Source: Candidatus Peribacteraceae bacterium
GTDB lineage: Bacteria > Patescibacteriota > Gracilibacteria > Peribacterales > Peribacteraceae
Length of the DNA stretch: 60,338 nucleotides
Direction: 5' to 3'
Assembly (NCBI GenBank): GCA_028699155.1
Contig: JAQVVD010000005.1
Location: 1-60,338, forward strand
Shown here: piece by piece, positions 43,315 through 51,517 of the stretch
Layout of the letters: each line of letters starts with the position of its first letter
Position numbering within the stretch: the first letter of the stretch is position 1
Translations under genes and position numbers: made by a program
Notes under the pieces: model-generated
Told to the model about the DNA's origin: nothing
The model's input: the letters and a program-made list of their open reading frames with translations, nothing else
Databases searched by the model: none

Positions 43315-43343
43315 TTGGATATTTCTGATGGTCCGCATAGAAT
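43315..43343 (+). promoter_or_regulatory. Promoter of the EamA transporter gene (leaderless)
   Basis: TTGGAT at 43315-43320, a 17-nt spacer and TAGAAT at 43338-43343; the ATG at 43350 is 6 nt downstream. Confidence 0.7.
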
Positions 43344-43349
43344 GTTTCT

Positions 43350-44264
43350 ATGCAGCCAACATCCAGTTTGGCGGTTTCAACAGAGCGGGTGGGAGAACTC
43401 TTCATCATTGCAGAGACGTTCTTTTGGAGCTTGTTTCCTGTCATGACGATTCTCACATTCGGCACACTCACACCCCTCTATACCGCCGCAATCAGCACAG
43501 TGATTGCCGCACTCTTCTTCGCGGTCGGCCTCACTGCAAAGCGCCAGTGGCACCACCTGCTGCGCCGCAAGGCCTGGAGGAGCATGTTCCTTACGTCGCT
43601 CTTCATCGGTGTGCTCTTCTACGCATGCATGTTCATGGGGCTGCGCCACACCACCGCAGGCAATGCATCGATCCTGAGTCTCATGGAAGTATTCTTCTCG
43701 TTCGTGATCCTCGGCGTGCTTTTGCGGCACGAACCAGTGCTGCCTCTCCATTTGCTGGGAGGGGTCCTGATGGTCATCGGTGCAGGGCTCATTCTACTGC
43801 CGGGGATGACTGGTTGGCAGCAGGGGAATCTGCTGGTTGTCAGCGCGACTTTCTTTGCGCCATGGGGCAACAAGTACGCACAGCAGGCTCGTAAGATCGT
43901 AAGCGCAGAGGCCATCATGTTCTGCCGCAGCGTCATAGGCAGTCTCTTTCTGTTCTTGCTCGCAGCCCTCTTCGAAACGCCGCCCTCATGGGAAGCACTG
44001 CATGCCTCAGCCGGTTTCCTGCTCGTGAATGGCATGCTCTTGCTGGGGCTCTCCAAGATTTTCTGGTTGGAAGGTATCGCACGCCTTCCCATCACAAAAG
44101 CGATTTCACTGGGGAGCCTGGCGCCAGCATTCACGCTCATTGTCGCATATGTGGTGTTGCATGAGCAGGTAACGGCCATGCAAGTGCTTGGGTTTTTGCC
44201 TATTGCATTCGGCGTGTACCTGCTCACGAAGAAACGGGCGGCACTCTCGTCCGTCGTTCCATAA
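43350..44264 (+). CDS. EamA/DMT-family transporter
   Basis: 304 residues with about ten TM helices in two homologous halves, as in the drug/metabolite transporter (EamA) family. Recognisable features are the first-helix region ELFIIAETFFWSLFPV, the LRHTTAGNASILSLMEVFF segment after helix 3, and the second-half counterpart LARLPITKAISLGSLAPAFTLIVAYVVLHE. Substrates in this family include amino acids, metabolites and drugs; none can be assigned. Confidence 0.9.
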   Translation: MQPTSSLAVSTERVGELFIIAETFFWSLFPVMTILTFGTLTPLYTAAISTVIAALFFAVGLTAKRQWHHLLRRKAWRSMFLTSLFIGVLFYACMFMGLRHTTAGNASILSLMEVFFSFVILGVLLRHEPVLPLHLLGGVLMVIGAGLILLPGMTGWQQGNLLVVSATFFAPWGNKYAQQARKIVSAEAIMFCRSVIGSLFLFLLAALFETPPSWEALHASAGFLLVNGMLLLGLSKIFWLEGIARLPITKAISLGSLAPAFTLIVAYVVLHEQVTAMQVLGFLPIAFGVYLLTKKRAALSSVVP

Positions 44265-44308
44265 CGATGCCAATGGACGCAAGTCATTTCCATCACCCAT
44301 AGGATGCC

Positions 44309-44584
44309 TCACGCCGGTTTCCAGTAGCAGGGCTGCTTGCATTTGCTGCAGTACTGCTCGCCGCTCTCATGGGCTTTCCCACTGGTGCAGCGTGCATTGC
44401 AGCAGGCTGACCGTATGGAGGTCTGCTGCGCCTGTGAGAGCTTCCTGCGCGATTCTACCGACAGGTGCTTCTCACAGTACTGCCTGCCGTTCGTCGCTTT
44501 GCCGCAACCTTTCACCGTGCAGAACTCGTGTTTTTTTGGGATGGGAGTGGGTGGAACAGGCACGCAATCACGCAAGGCAACCAT
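44309..44584 (-). CDS. Small Cys-rich protein, probably zinc-binding
   Basis: 91 residues with nine or more Cys and several His: C-x-VKGCGKATNGRQYCEKH, then SACCNARCTSG and QYCSKCKQPCYW. The spacing suggests two or three zinc knuckles; the first resembles a plant/phage HNH-leader type CxxxGC ... YCxxH. There is no catalytic motif. A perfect palindrome lies 17 nt upstream (44601-44614). Confidence 0.65.
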   Translation of the reverse strand: MVALRDCVPVPPTPIPKKHEFCTVKGCGKATNGRQYCEKHLSVESRRKLSQAQQTSIRSACCNARCTSGKAHESGEQYCSKCKQPCYWKPA

Positions 44585-44600
44585 AGGCTCTATGGGGCAA

Positions 44601-44614
44601 TTCTCCTAGGAGAA
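44601..44614. promoter_or_regulatory. Perfect 14-bp palindrome, candidate operator
   Basis: TTCTCCTAGGAGAA lies between the divergent Cys-rich gene (start 44584) and the RhlE-type helicase gene (start 44717), close to the former's presumed promoter. It could bind a dimeric repressor; the regulator is not known. Confidence 0.4.
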
Positions 44615-44716
44615 AGGCTCTTTTATGGAATGTGCGCATGTTGTTACAGGCATGTGCAGGCAATTTCCTCGTGTTTGTGCTCTCTTTTCGTCTCAGGGAG
44701 AGTATGATGCAATCGC

Positions 44717-45985
44717 ATGCATACCAATACTGTGTCATCCGAACAGTCTCCTGGTTTCCAGGCGCTTGGCATTCATTCCGCATTCCTGAAGATCCTCGAC
44801 TCCCGAGGCATCACCAGGCCCACGCCTATTCAGCATCAGGCGATTCCGCTTGCGCTGGAGGGAAAAGATCTCATAGGCATAGCGCAGACAGGCACGGGAA
44901 AGACGTTTGCTTTCGGGTTCCCGATGCTGCAGCGGCTCGCGGCCGGCAAGAAGAGGGCGCTCGTCATCCTCCCCACGCGCGAGCTGGCGTACCAGGTCGA
45001 AGAGGCGCTCCAGCCGTTTGCATCCGCTCTCCAAATCCGGATGGCGGTCTTCGTCGGCGGCGCCTCGATGCATCTGCAGCGTCAGATGATCAAGCGCGGC
45101 AATCCGCGCATCCTCATCGCCACGCCGGGTCGGCTCAACGATCACTTAGAGAGGCGGACAGTGACGCTCAAGGAGGTGGAGATTCTCGTCCTCGACGAGG
45201 CGGACCGCATGCTCGACATGGGGTTCAAGCCGCAGATTGACCGCATTCTCTCGTACGTTCCGCGCACGCGCCAGACGCTGCTCTTCTCCGCGACGATGCC
45301 GCAGGATATCGTCAAGCTCGCCACCGACCAGATGCATCTTCCGCTCCGCATAGAAGTCGCTCCCGCGGGGACTGCGGCTGCGAAGATCGAACAGGAGCTC
45401 CTGATCGTGCGGCAGCAGGATAAGCAGGCGCTGCTCCAGTCGCTCCTCAGGGAGTGTGCGGGGCAGGTGCTCGTCTTCTCGCGCACGAAGCACGGCGCGA
45501 AGAAGATCACGCGCGCCCTGAACGAAGGGAATGTTCGTGCAGCGGAAATCCACGCCAACCGTTCGCTCGTGCAGCGCCGCAGCGCGCTCGAAGGCTTTAA
45601 GAAAGGGGTGCACCGCGTCCTCGTCGCAACCGACATCGCCTCACGCGGCATTGATGTCACAGATATCGCACTGGTTATCAATTACGATCTCCCCGATGAT
45701 CCCTCGGACTACGTCCACCGGATTGGGCGGACGGGCCGTGCCGAACGCGCAGGGAAAGCCATCTCCTTTGCGACGCCCACACAGGCCGGAAGCATCCGTG
45801 ACATCGAGCGGCTCATTCGCGCACCGTTGCATCGTCGGCAGCACGCATCGATTCCTCCCATTCCCATGGAACAGAAGGCGAGTGCGACAGCGCACCCGCG
45901 CCGTTCTGCCGGCCGATCCCATCCGCGCTCTTCGGGACACACGAGGTTTCGGCAGGATCCCCGCAGGAGCCAGCGCCGCAGGTAA
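44717..45985 (+). CDS. rhlE: DEAD-box RNA helicase, RhlE type
   Basis: 422 residues. The motifs are in order: Q motif ITRPTPIQHQAIP, I AQTGTGKT, Ia PTRELAYQ, Ib TPGRL, II DEAD, III SAT, IV VFSRTK, V ATDIASRGIDV, VI HRIGRTGR. A basic C-terminal tail of about 60 residues (SAGRSHPRSSGHTRFRQDPR) follows, as in RhlE proteins that act on ribosome assembly or RNA decay. TATGAT (44703-44708) ends 8 nt before the ATG. Confidence 0.95.
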   Translation: MHTNTVSSEQSPGFQALGIHSAFLKILDSRGITRPTPIQHQAIPLALEGKDLIGIAQTGTGKTFAFGFPMLQRLAAGKKRALVILPTRELAYQVEEALQPFASALQIRMAVFVGGASMHLQRQMIKRGNPRILIATPGRLNDHLERRTVTLKEVEILVLDEADRMLDMGFKPQIDRILSYVPRTRQTLLFSATMPQDIVKLATDQMHLPLRIEVAPAGTAAAKIEQELLIVRQQDKQALLQSLLRECAGQVLVFSRTKHGAKKITRALNEGNVRAAEIHANRSLVQRRSALEGFKKGVHRVLVATDIASRGIDVTDIALVINYDLPDDPSDYVHRIGRTGRAERAGKAISFATPTQAGSIRDIERLIRAPLHRRQHASIPPIPMEQKASATAHPRRSAGRSHPRSSGHTRFRQDPRRSQRRR

Positions 45986-46106
45986 ACGGGAGAGAACGTA
46001 TTCCTGATAGGAAAATGTTCTGGGGAAGCAACAGCAGACCATTCCGAAGAAAGAACAGGAAGCGAAACCTGCAGGGAAGAGGCTGGAAGTTGAAGTGGAG
46101 TGATAG

Positions 46107-47135
46107 TTACAGCCGCACCCTTCGTCCCTCGTACCTTCTGAGGATCAGTCCGTGCTGCTGCCCGAGGATCTCCTTGGAGAGGGGATCGTCGTAATCGCTG
46201 TCGTAGACGACCGTCGTGATGCCGGCGTTCAGGATCATCTTGGTGCAGATCACGCAGGGGAAGGTGTTGCAGTAGAGCGTTCCGCCCTCGATGCCGATGC
46301 CGAATTTTGCAGCCTGAGTGATGGCGTTCTGCTCCGCGTGCGCGCCGCGGCAGATCTCATGCCGCTGGCCCGAGGGGATGCTCATCTTCTCCCGCAGGCA
46401 TCCGCCCATCTCCGCGCAGTGGGGCACGCCCTTGGGCGCGCCGTTGTACCCCGCGGTGAGCTGCTGCGTGTCCTTGGCAATCACCGCGCCGACCCTGCGT
46501 CGCAGGCAGGTGGCGCGCTTGGCCCATACGTATGCGATTTCCATGAAGATCTCGTCGAACGTGGGTCTGTCTTCGCCGGAAAGCAGCCTGAGGAAGTGCT
46601 CAAATTTCTTCTGCAGTTCCTCCAGCGTGCCTTCATTCAGAATGAAGTAATCGGTATCTTCCAGGCACTTCTTCACCTGTTGTCCCTCCGGAGGTTCGCC
46701 CACGCCCTTCTCGCGATTGAGCTTCTCCAGGATCTGTTCGCGTGTCAGCGGGGCTCCCTCGCGGTTGCGTGCGGCGATGCGATCGAGGAGCACGGCATCG
46801 CTCGCGCTCACCCCCACCAGATGGAAGTCGGGGAGCGTGCGCAGCTGCGCTGCCTCACCCGGGTTGCGGATGCCATCAATCACCCAGTCCTTCGCAGGGT
46901 CTTTCGCGATCGTTTCGCGCACTTTCACACCCAGTGCGCCGGCGCCGTGCATCTTGCGCAGGTCGTTGCCGACCTGCTGCAGGTTCTCGCGCGTGTGCGG
47001 GAGCCCCCGCGCGGTAGCCTCCGCGCGCACCATGTCTGAGAGCGAGATGTACGAGAATCCGCGTGCCTGCAGGAGCTTGGCGATTTCGCCCTTGCCGCTG
47101 CCCATGAAGCCGGTGAGTCCGATGTGTCGGGGCAT
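46107..47135 (-). CDS. P-loop kinase domain fused to dCMP deaminase
   Basis: About 342 residues from the ATG at 47135, fixed by TTGTCC (47167-47172), an 18-nt spacer and TACCAT (47143-47148), 7 nt upstream. Residues 1-170 form a nucleotide- or dephospho-CoA-kinase-like domain with Walker A GFMGSGKGE and WVIDGIRNPGEAAQL. Residues 195-342 form a deoxycytidylate deaminase with the zinc motifs HAEQNAI and PCVIC and the upstream AGYNGAPKGVPHC segment. The same order occurs in yeast Dcd1 and in phage-defence deaminases of the AvcD type. Probably nucleotide-pool metabolism; a defence role is possible. Confidence 0.88.
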   Translation of the reverse strand: MPRHIGLTGFMGSGKGEIAKLLQARGFSYISLSDMVRAEATARGLPHTRENLQQVGNDLRKMHGAGALGVKVRETIAKDPAKDWVIDGIRNPGEAAQLRTLPDFHLVGVSASDAVLLDRIAARNREGAPLTREQILEKLNREKGVGEPPEGQQVKKCLEDTDYFILNEGTLEELQKKFEHFLRLLSGEDRPTFDEIFMEIAYVWAKRATCLRRRVGAVIAKDTQQLTAGYNGAPKGVPHCAEMGGCLREKMSIPSGQRHEICRGAHAEQNAITQAAKFGIGIEGGTLYCNTFPCVICTKMILNAGITTVVYDSDYDDPLSKEILGQQHGLILRRYEGRRVRL

Positions 47136-47142
47136 GGGGCAC

Positions 47143-47172
47143 ATGGTATGGGCACCGTGCCATGGAGGACAA
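47143..47172 (-). promoter_or_regulatory. Promoter of the kinase-deaminase gene (leaderless)
   Basis: On the reverse strand TTGTCC (47167-47172), an 18-nt spacer and TACCAT (47143-47148), 7 nt before the ATG at 47135. Confidence 0.55.
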
Positions 47173-47204
47173 GCGGTAATTTCGGGCATGCCTTTCTGTA
47201 CGCC

Positions 47205-47483
47205 TTAAACGCTCGTGCGCGGTTTCTGTTTGTCCCGTCGCCCTGCCGATCGCCGTATTTTCTTCTCCTCATCGAAGAAGAGGAGGTAGATCGCAGGGAG
47301 GATCCCGATGGAATTGACGATGAGGAGTGCGATGAACCAGGCGAGCTGGTTGCTTCTTGCGCTGCGCCAGAGGGCGATGCCGCGCAGGACGATGTCCAGG
47401 ACGATGAGCGGGACCATCATGGGCAGGAGCAGGCCGATCCAGTGCGGCATGCCGACGAAAGGCAACATATCAGAGTACGTCAT
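47205..47483 (-). CDS. DUF5652 / PLDc_N-like small membrane protein
   Basis: 92 residues with two TM helices (about 15-37 and 48-68) and a basic, Arg/Lys-rich C-terminal tail. The ending of the second helix, IGILPAIYLLFFDEEKK, matches the short DUF5652/PLD-nuclease N-terminal family common in CPR genomes. No catalytic domain is attached. Confidence 0.78.
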   Translation of the reverse strand: MTYSDMLPFVGMPHWIGLLLPMMVPLIVLDIVLRGIALWRSARSNQLAWFIALLIVNSIGILPAIYLLFFDEEKKIRRSAGRRDKQKPRTSV

Positions 47484-47579
47484 AGGGGTAGTCGGATACT
47501 GTGTGGTCTAGTAAAGCAGAAATCCGCACGGGTTGCGAACAGTGTCCGCCGGGGCGTGCATGCTGCAACGTGAGAGCGG

Positions 47580-47723
47580 CTATTCGTCGTCCGCAGCGTC
47601 GAACGGCTCTTCCAGATCGCAGGTGCAGCCGTCATCGTCGCGGTCCGGGCAGTTGGGCGAGCAGAGGTAGCCGCCGCAGACCGGGCACTCGGTCACCTCT
47701 TTGTCGCAGGTATTACATGTCAT
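47580..47723 (-). CDS. 47-residue Cys-rich mini-protein
   Basis: From the ATG at 47723 (MTCNTCDKEVTECPVCGGYL), with nine Cys arranged as CxxC-x6-CxxC-x4-C-x3-C-x7-CxC, and an acidic tail. The first part looks like a treble-clef or zinc-ribbon knuckle. It is too short for most gene finders but the Cys spacing is too regular for chance. The gap 47724-47902 has a TACAAT box (about 47860-47865) and nothing else clear. Confidence 0.6.
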   Translation of the reverse strand: MTCNTCDKEVTECPVCGGYLCSPNCPDRDDDGCTCDLEEPFDAADDE

Positions 47724-47902
47724 GGACGGGGTGGGGGAGAGAGTGAGATGTCACTATTGTGTGCGAATTCGCATGGGCTATGCAATAGTCCTACCACTTG
47801 CATGATTGGCAGAAAGAATTCATAGCTATAGTTTGCTTCTGGCAATTGCGTTGCGAATTTCCTACAATGTTTTCCTTCTTGCTATCATTCCGAATTCTTC
47901 CT

Positions 47903-48232
47903 ATGGCAAAAACGCTCCTCTGCATCCCGGCATTCCTCATCGCGTTCTTCAGCGCCGTTTCCGTTACGCACGCGGCATCGTTCTGCGAGCCGGAAGTGCA
48001 GCGGGATTGGCCGAGTTGGATCGGCCAGCTCGGTGCGTGCGCACAGCAGGAGGGTGTGATTCCTGCGCAGGGGGAGGTGTATCTCCCGCGCATCCCGGAA
48101 TTTTACCAGTCGATCAACTACAGGCGATGGTATATGCAGCCTGTTGTGCAGCCGAGTACATCGCCAACGCAGGGGGAAAGAGTCGGTGCCGAGTGGTGGC
48201 CTGACTGGATCGGCAAACCGGCATGGTACTAG
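47903..48232 (+). CDS. Small secreted protein
   Basis: About 109 residues from the ATG at 47903, with a textbook signal peptide (AKTLLCIPAFLIAFFSAVSV, cleavage near THA-A). The mature part has two Cys and three WP-type motifs (RDWPSWIGQL, EWWPDWIGKP). An in-frame ATG at 47867 is possible but overlaps the -10 box. No known family. Confidence 0.65.
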   Translation: MAKTLLCIPAFLIAFFSAVSVTHAASFCEPEVQRDWPSWIGQLGACAQQEGVIPAQGEVYLPRIPEFYQSINYRRWYMQPVVQPSTSPTQGERVGAEWWPDWIGKPAWY

Positions 48233-48236
48233 GCGC

Positions 48237-49304
48237 TTAGAGCCGTGTCATAGCCTGAGGAACGTTTCTCCAGTACACGTATCCGAGTGCGCAGGAGAGG
48301 GAGAGAACCAGGATCCAGATGCCTGCGCCCGTCTCCGGTTGGGAGAGAGGCTTGTGTGCTGTCACAGGCTGAGCGGGGGCGCCTGCGTGCAGCGTATCTG
48401 TTCCCTGAGGCAGGGAAGCGGAAGGCGTGGGAACGTAGCTCGAGCCGACCGTGTACGGATTGCGTGGGATTTCCGCCGTGGTGCCGGTTGTTTGCGTCGG
48501 TATGACAGGCGGTTCTTCGGTCTCTTCCTGTGCGACGAAAGGATTGCCGAAGTCTTGTGCAGGGGTATCCGCTTCAGTTGCTGCCGGCTCGTTTTGAGGC
48601 TCATCTTCCTCGGTTGCCTGTAGCGCATCGAGCAGCGCGAGCACTTCTTCCTCCGTTCCTGTTTCTGCTTCTATTGCTGCTTCTGTCGTTTCCGTTTCAC
48701 TCGTCGGAGGAGGAGTGTCAGATGGGAGCGCAGTTTCCTGCGGCGCGAGATCCGGCTGCACGTCGTCTTCTGTCGGCGCAGGTTCTGCAGGTTCCGCTGG
48801 TTCCGGCACAGGCTCCTGCTCTGTGGGAGTGCTGCCAATCGTAATGGTGCCGAGAGCGGAACCCGTCGTCAGCGTATAGGTGTGTTGCGTGTGCATCGGC
48901 GCATCTTCCGGCACGTCGTATCGCCACGTATCGCTCTCGAAGAGAATCGAACTGTAGAGGCATGATCCGCCGCTCTCACAGAGCGTATCGGATGATAGAA
49001 TTGCCGGCGTTGTCGTTGTGTTGACCCAGGCGATGCTGGCGCCCGGGAGAACGGAGATATCGGCTGGATCAAATCCATCCTCCGTAATGTATACCGTCAC
49101 TTCATCTACCAATTGCGCAGTGATGTTCTTCAGCCCGCGGAAGAATCCGAAGGAGAGGGCGCAGACGAGCCCGATGCCGACCAGTGCAGCCGGATAGCGT
49201 GCGACGTGCTTCTCTCTCGAAGGGGTTGCGGCATGTGGTACATCCTTGCGCTCCTCTGCAGAGCAGGAGTTTGTGGATTGCCAGTGCGGGTGGAGTTCAG
49301 GCAT
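48237..49304 (-). CDS. Membrane-anchored cupredoxin-fold protein with sortase-like tail
   Basis: 355 residues. A TM anchor (about 39-58), then a cupredoxin-like domain (about 65-155, ITEDGFDPADISVLPGASIAWVN, ending GTITIG), a long Glu/Pro/Thr-rich linker, a QPETG motif, a second TM helix and a short basic tail (WRN). The usual copper ligands (His after the second strand and the C-x-H-x-M loop) are absent, so it probably does not bind copper. The start overlaps the stop of the upstream cohesin gene (ATGCCTGA at 49297-49304), so translation is coupled. It is the last gene of the dockerin-cohesin operon. Confidence 0.72.
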   Translation of the reverse strand: MPELHPHWQSTNSCSAEERKDVPHAATPSREKHVARYPAALVGIGLVCALSFGFFRGLKNITAQLVDEVTVYITEDGFDPADISVLPGASIAWVNTTTTPAILSSDTLCESGGSCLYSSILFESDTWRYDVPEDAPMHTQHTYTLTTGSALGTITIGSTPTEQEPVPEPAEPAEPAPTEDDVQPDLAPQETALPSDTPPPTSETETTEAAIEAETGTEEEVLALLDALQATEEDEPQNEPAATEADTPAQDFGNPFVAQEETEEPPVIPTQTTGTTAEIPRNPYTVGSSYVPTPSASLPQGTDTLHAGAPAQPVTAHKPLSQPETGAGIWILVLSLSCALGYVYWRNVPQAMTRL

Positions 49305-51033
49305 GTGTGCGAGGATGCAGGCAAGTCGCTAGCTGTCTGCGGCTGGCGAAGATCGTTCCGATGATGGCCGAGACCAGGAGAAGGAGCGCCAGTGTGGAAC
49401 CGGTTCCGGTACTGCCAGGCAGGTCGCCGACATCCTGGCGTGCGAATGGATTCTCTCCCGGTGCGTCCGTGAGGATAGATGCGATGAGCGGTGCTGTAGA
49501 AGTTGTGGGATTGCCGATTTCCACGGCTACTTCCTGGCTGAATGCGCTCTCTTCATCATTCATATCGACTGCGCGAATGGCGAAGTAGTACGTCGTTCCC
49601 TCCGGCAGGTTCCGGATTGCCACGTTTGCCGTTGTGCCCGGAATGGTCTTCCGTTGGATGTACTGCCCGGAAGTCGCGCCGTAGTAGACATTGTACGCTT
49701 TGAGCATAGAGGAACGCAGGTCGTCCCACTTCAGGAATGCGGTGTCTCCCTCAGAGGTCACGCGCGGATTCCTGATTTGGAGGAGCGAGAATGCCGTGCG
49801 GTCATTCCGGTACGTTTCAGGATCCTGGCACGTACCCTCCACGCAGAGATTGCTTGCGCACTGCGTGCTTAAGACGCAGGTGCCTCCCACAGGAATTTGC
49901 GCCTGTTTACTGCTGCAGAAACCCTGGTAGCAGATTCCATCCGTACACTCGCTGCTGCTCGTGCATGCCTGAGGAGTTTCTACGGGATTCTCTGCAGTGC
50001 GGCAGACGCTATTCACGCAGTTGTTACTCGCACACTCTCTGTTGGACGTGCAGCCTTCCCCGGTAGCCAGTCCGGTGATACCGGAACAGAATCCATTGCG
50101 GCACACTTCGCTTTCACACTGGTCATCGCGGCGGCATGCGCCGTCGTTCGGAATGCGGAAGTCCTCCCTGCGGCAGAATCCTTCGTAGCAGGTTCTGCTC
50201 TCACACTCGCCGTCGAGCATGCAGGGTTGGAGCCCGTCAGTCGTTTCTGCGGCGCAGACCCCGTCTACGCAGGTGTGACTCGTGCATTCCGCATTCGCGG
50301 TACAGGGACCGCCGGCAGCGGTGAGAGATGCAGTCGTCGCAGCGCTCTGGGGATCCAGCCGGACGAAGAGCGCGCCTGGTTCCTGCTGGAGCGCGTATGT
50401 CGCTTGTCCGCCCGCGTCCTTCGCGAGTATGTACGTGTGCCCGTCACGCTGCACATTGAAGAAGCTGACGGCTGTTCCGGGGGTGAGTTCCTTGATGACG
50501 GTGAAGGTGATGCGCGCGACGGGGACCCAGTAAGACGTGGGAGGATTCTCCGTGCTCGTATTCGCATGAATTTTCGCGAAGCCCTTCTCAGAGGCAAAAT
50601 CTGCTTCTCCCGGGATGACTTCGACGAACGGGTCGTCGTACACCTCGATGGTCTTTCCCTCCAGGATTGTCGCGTCGTAACTCAGCCATGTACGTACGCT
50701 GGTAATCGGATTGCCCTGCGGGTTCTGTACGACGAGATCGATATCGAGCGTATCACCGACGGAGAGAGCTTCTGTCTGGAGCGTCTGCGGGTCGCGTACG
50801 TCAAAGGGTGGGCAACTGTCGGCCGTATCCGGGCTCACTGTCCAACCGGGAGGAGGAACGGAGCCGTAGATCCATGTATCGGTCGTGTATCCTTCCACGC
50901 AGTGGGGGCGCAAGACCAGCGCGGCGCCAGTTGCTTCCTGCGACTGTGCCACGCGCGGCGCGGCAAGGAGGAGCAGCGCGCAGGCGATGCCTGTGCACAT
51001 GCTCCGATGGAAGGTTGTGGTGTGTATTCGCAT
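49297..51033 (-). CDS. Surface protein with cohesin-like, Cys-rich repeat and fibronectin III domains
   Basis: 578 residues from the ATG at 51033. After a signal peptide, a cohesin-like beta domain (about 60-190) has the VGDTLDIDLVVQNPQGNPITSVRTWLSYD pattern. Seven or so short repeats of C-x5-C-x4-C-x3-G-x-C type follow (about 230-400, for example CTSHTCVDGVCAAE and CESRTCYEGFCRRE), then an FN3 domain (about 415-505, LRSSMLKAYNVYYG ... GTTYYFAIRAVD). A C-terminal TM helix after an LPGSTGTG motif and a RR end resembles a cell-wall sorting signal. Displayed on the surface; the partner dockerin is encoded 10 nt upstream. Confidence 0.8.
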   Translation of the reverse strand: MRIHTTTFHRSMCTGIACALLLLAAPRVAQSQEATGAALVLRPHCVEGYTTDTWIYGSVPPPGWTVSPDTADSCPPFDVRDPQTLQTEALSVGDTLDIDLVVQNPQGNPITSVRTWLSYDATILEGKTIEVYDDPFVEVIPGEADFASEKGFAKIHANTSTENPPTSYWVPVARITFTVIKELTPGTAVSFFNVQRDGHTYILAKDAGGQATYALQQEPGALFVRLDPQSAATTASLTAAGGPCTANAECTSHTCVDGVCAAETTDGLQPCMLDGECESRTCYEGFCRREDFRIPNDGACRRDDQCESEVCRNGFCSGITGLATGEGCTSNRECASNNCVNSVCRTAENPVETPQACTSSSECTDGICYQGFCSSKQAQIPVGGTCVLSTQCASNLCVEGTCQDPETYRNDRTAFSLLQIRNPRVTSEGDTAFLKWDDLRSSMLKAYNVYYGATSGQYIQRKTIPGTTANVAIRNLPEGTTYYFAIRAVDMNDEESAFSQEVAVEIGNPTTSTAPLIASILTDAPGENPFARQDVGDLPGSTGTGSTLALLLLVSAIIGTIFASRRQLATCLHPRTHA

Positions 51034-51043
51034 GGTCACGGAG

Positions 51044-51373
51044 TTAGCGATATTCGATGTGCGAGAGAAGGCGCATGGCATCATCTACTGTCAGTATTCC
51101 ATCATCATTGGGATCGGCTCGCAGTTCCTCTGTCGATGCCGCTCTGTATCCCTGGGCGATTTCCAGGATCAGGCGGACATCCTCCAGGTCGATCTTTCCG
51201 TTTCCGTTCATATCGCCGCGCACTTCCGTACTTCCCGCTTCGATGAGGCTCACAGGTTGCACGGTGCCTGCAGTGTAGATTCCAAGGCCGAACGATGAGG
51301 CGATGCTCGCGCACCCCAGTGCCAGAATGCCGAGGGTTCTCCTATGTGCCGCGAAGATGTTTTGGAGAGACAT
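51044..51373 (-). CDS. Small membrane protein with a type I dockerin domain
   Basis: 109 residues from the ATG at 51373. An N-terminal hydrophobic segment (about 14-38) is followed by a dockerin: two EF-hand-like calcium loops, DMNGNGKIDLEDV and DPNDDGILTVDDA, each with the D-x-N-x-G-x-I-x3-D layout, separated by about 27 residues. Dockerins bind cohesins at nanomolar strength in cellulosomes. The stop is 10 nt before the cohesin gene, so the two proteins are made together. Confidence 0.82.
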   Translation of the reverse strand: MSLQNIFAAHRRTLGILALGCASIASSFGLGIYTAGTVQPVSLIEAGSTEVRGDMNGNGKIDLEDVRLILEIAQGYRAASTEELRADPNDDGILTVDDAMRLLSHIEYR

Positions 51374-51517
51374 ATCGTAGTAGTATAGGGGAAAGCGCAT
51401 CTTCCATCAATTCCCACCTGTTGACTAAAAAGGGGAATATGTTTTGAAATTGTCCATCGCATCGTCGTTGTCCCGTGCGATGTCGTGCGGCGGGAAAATC
51501 TGGTAGGATGGCGATCC

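Noticed and set aside
46014-46106. Short frame after the RhlE gene coding for a hydrophilic end (GKQQQTIPKKEQEAKPAGKR)
   Set aside because: The composition looks protein-like, but there is no usual start codon in that frame after the upstream stops, so I do not call it a gene.
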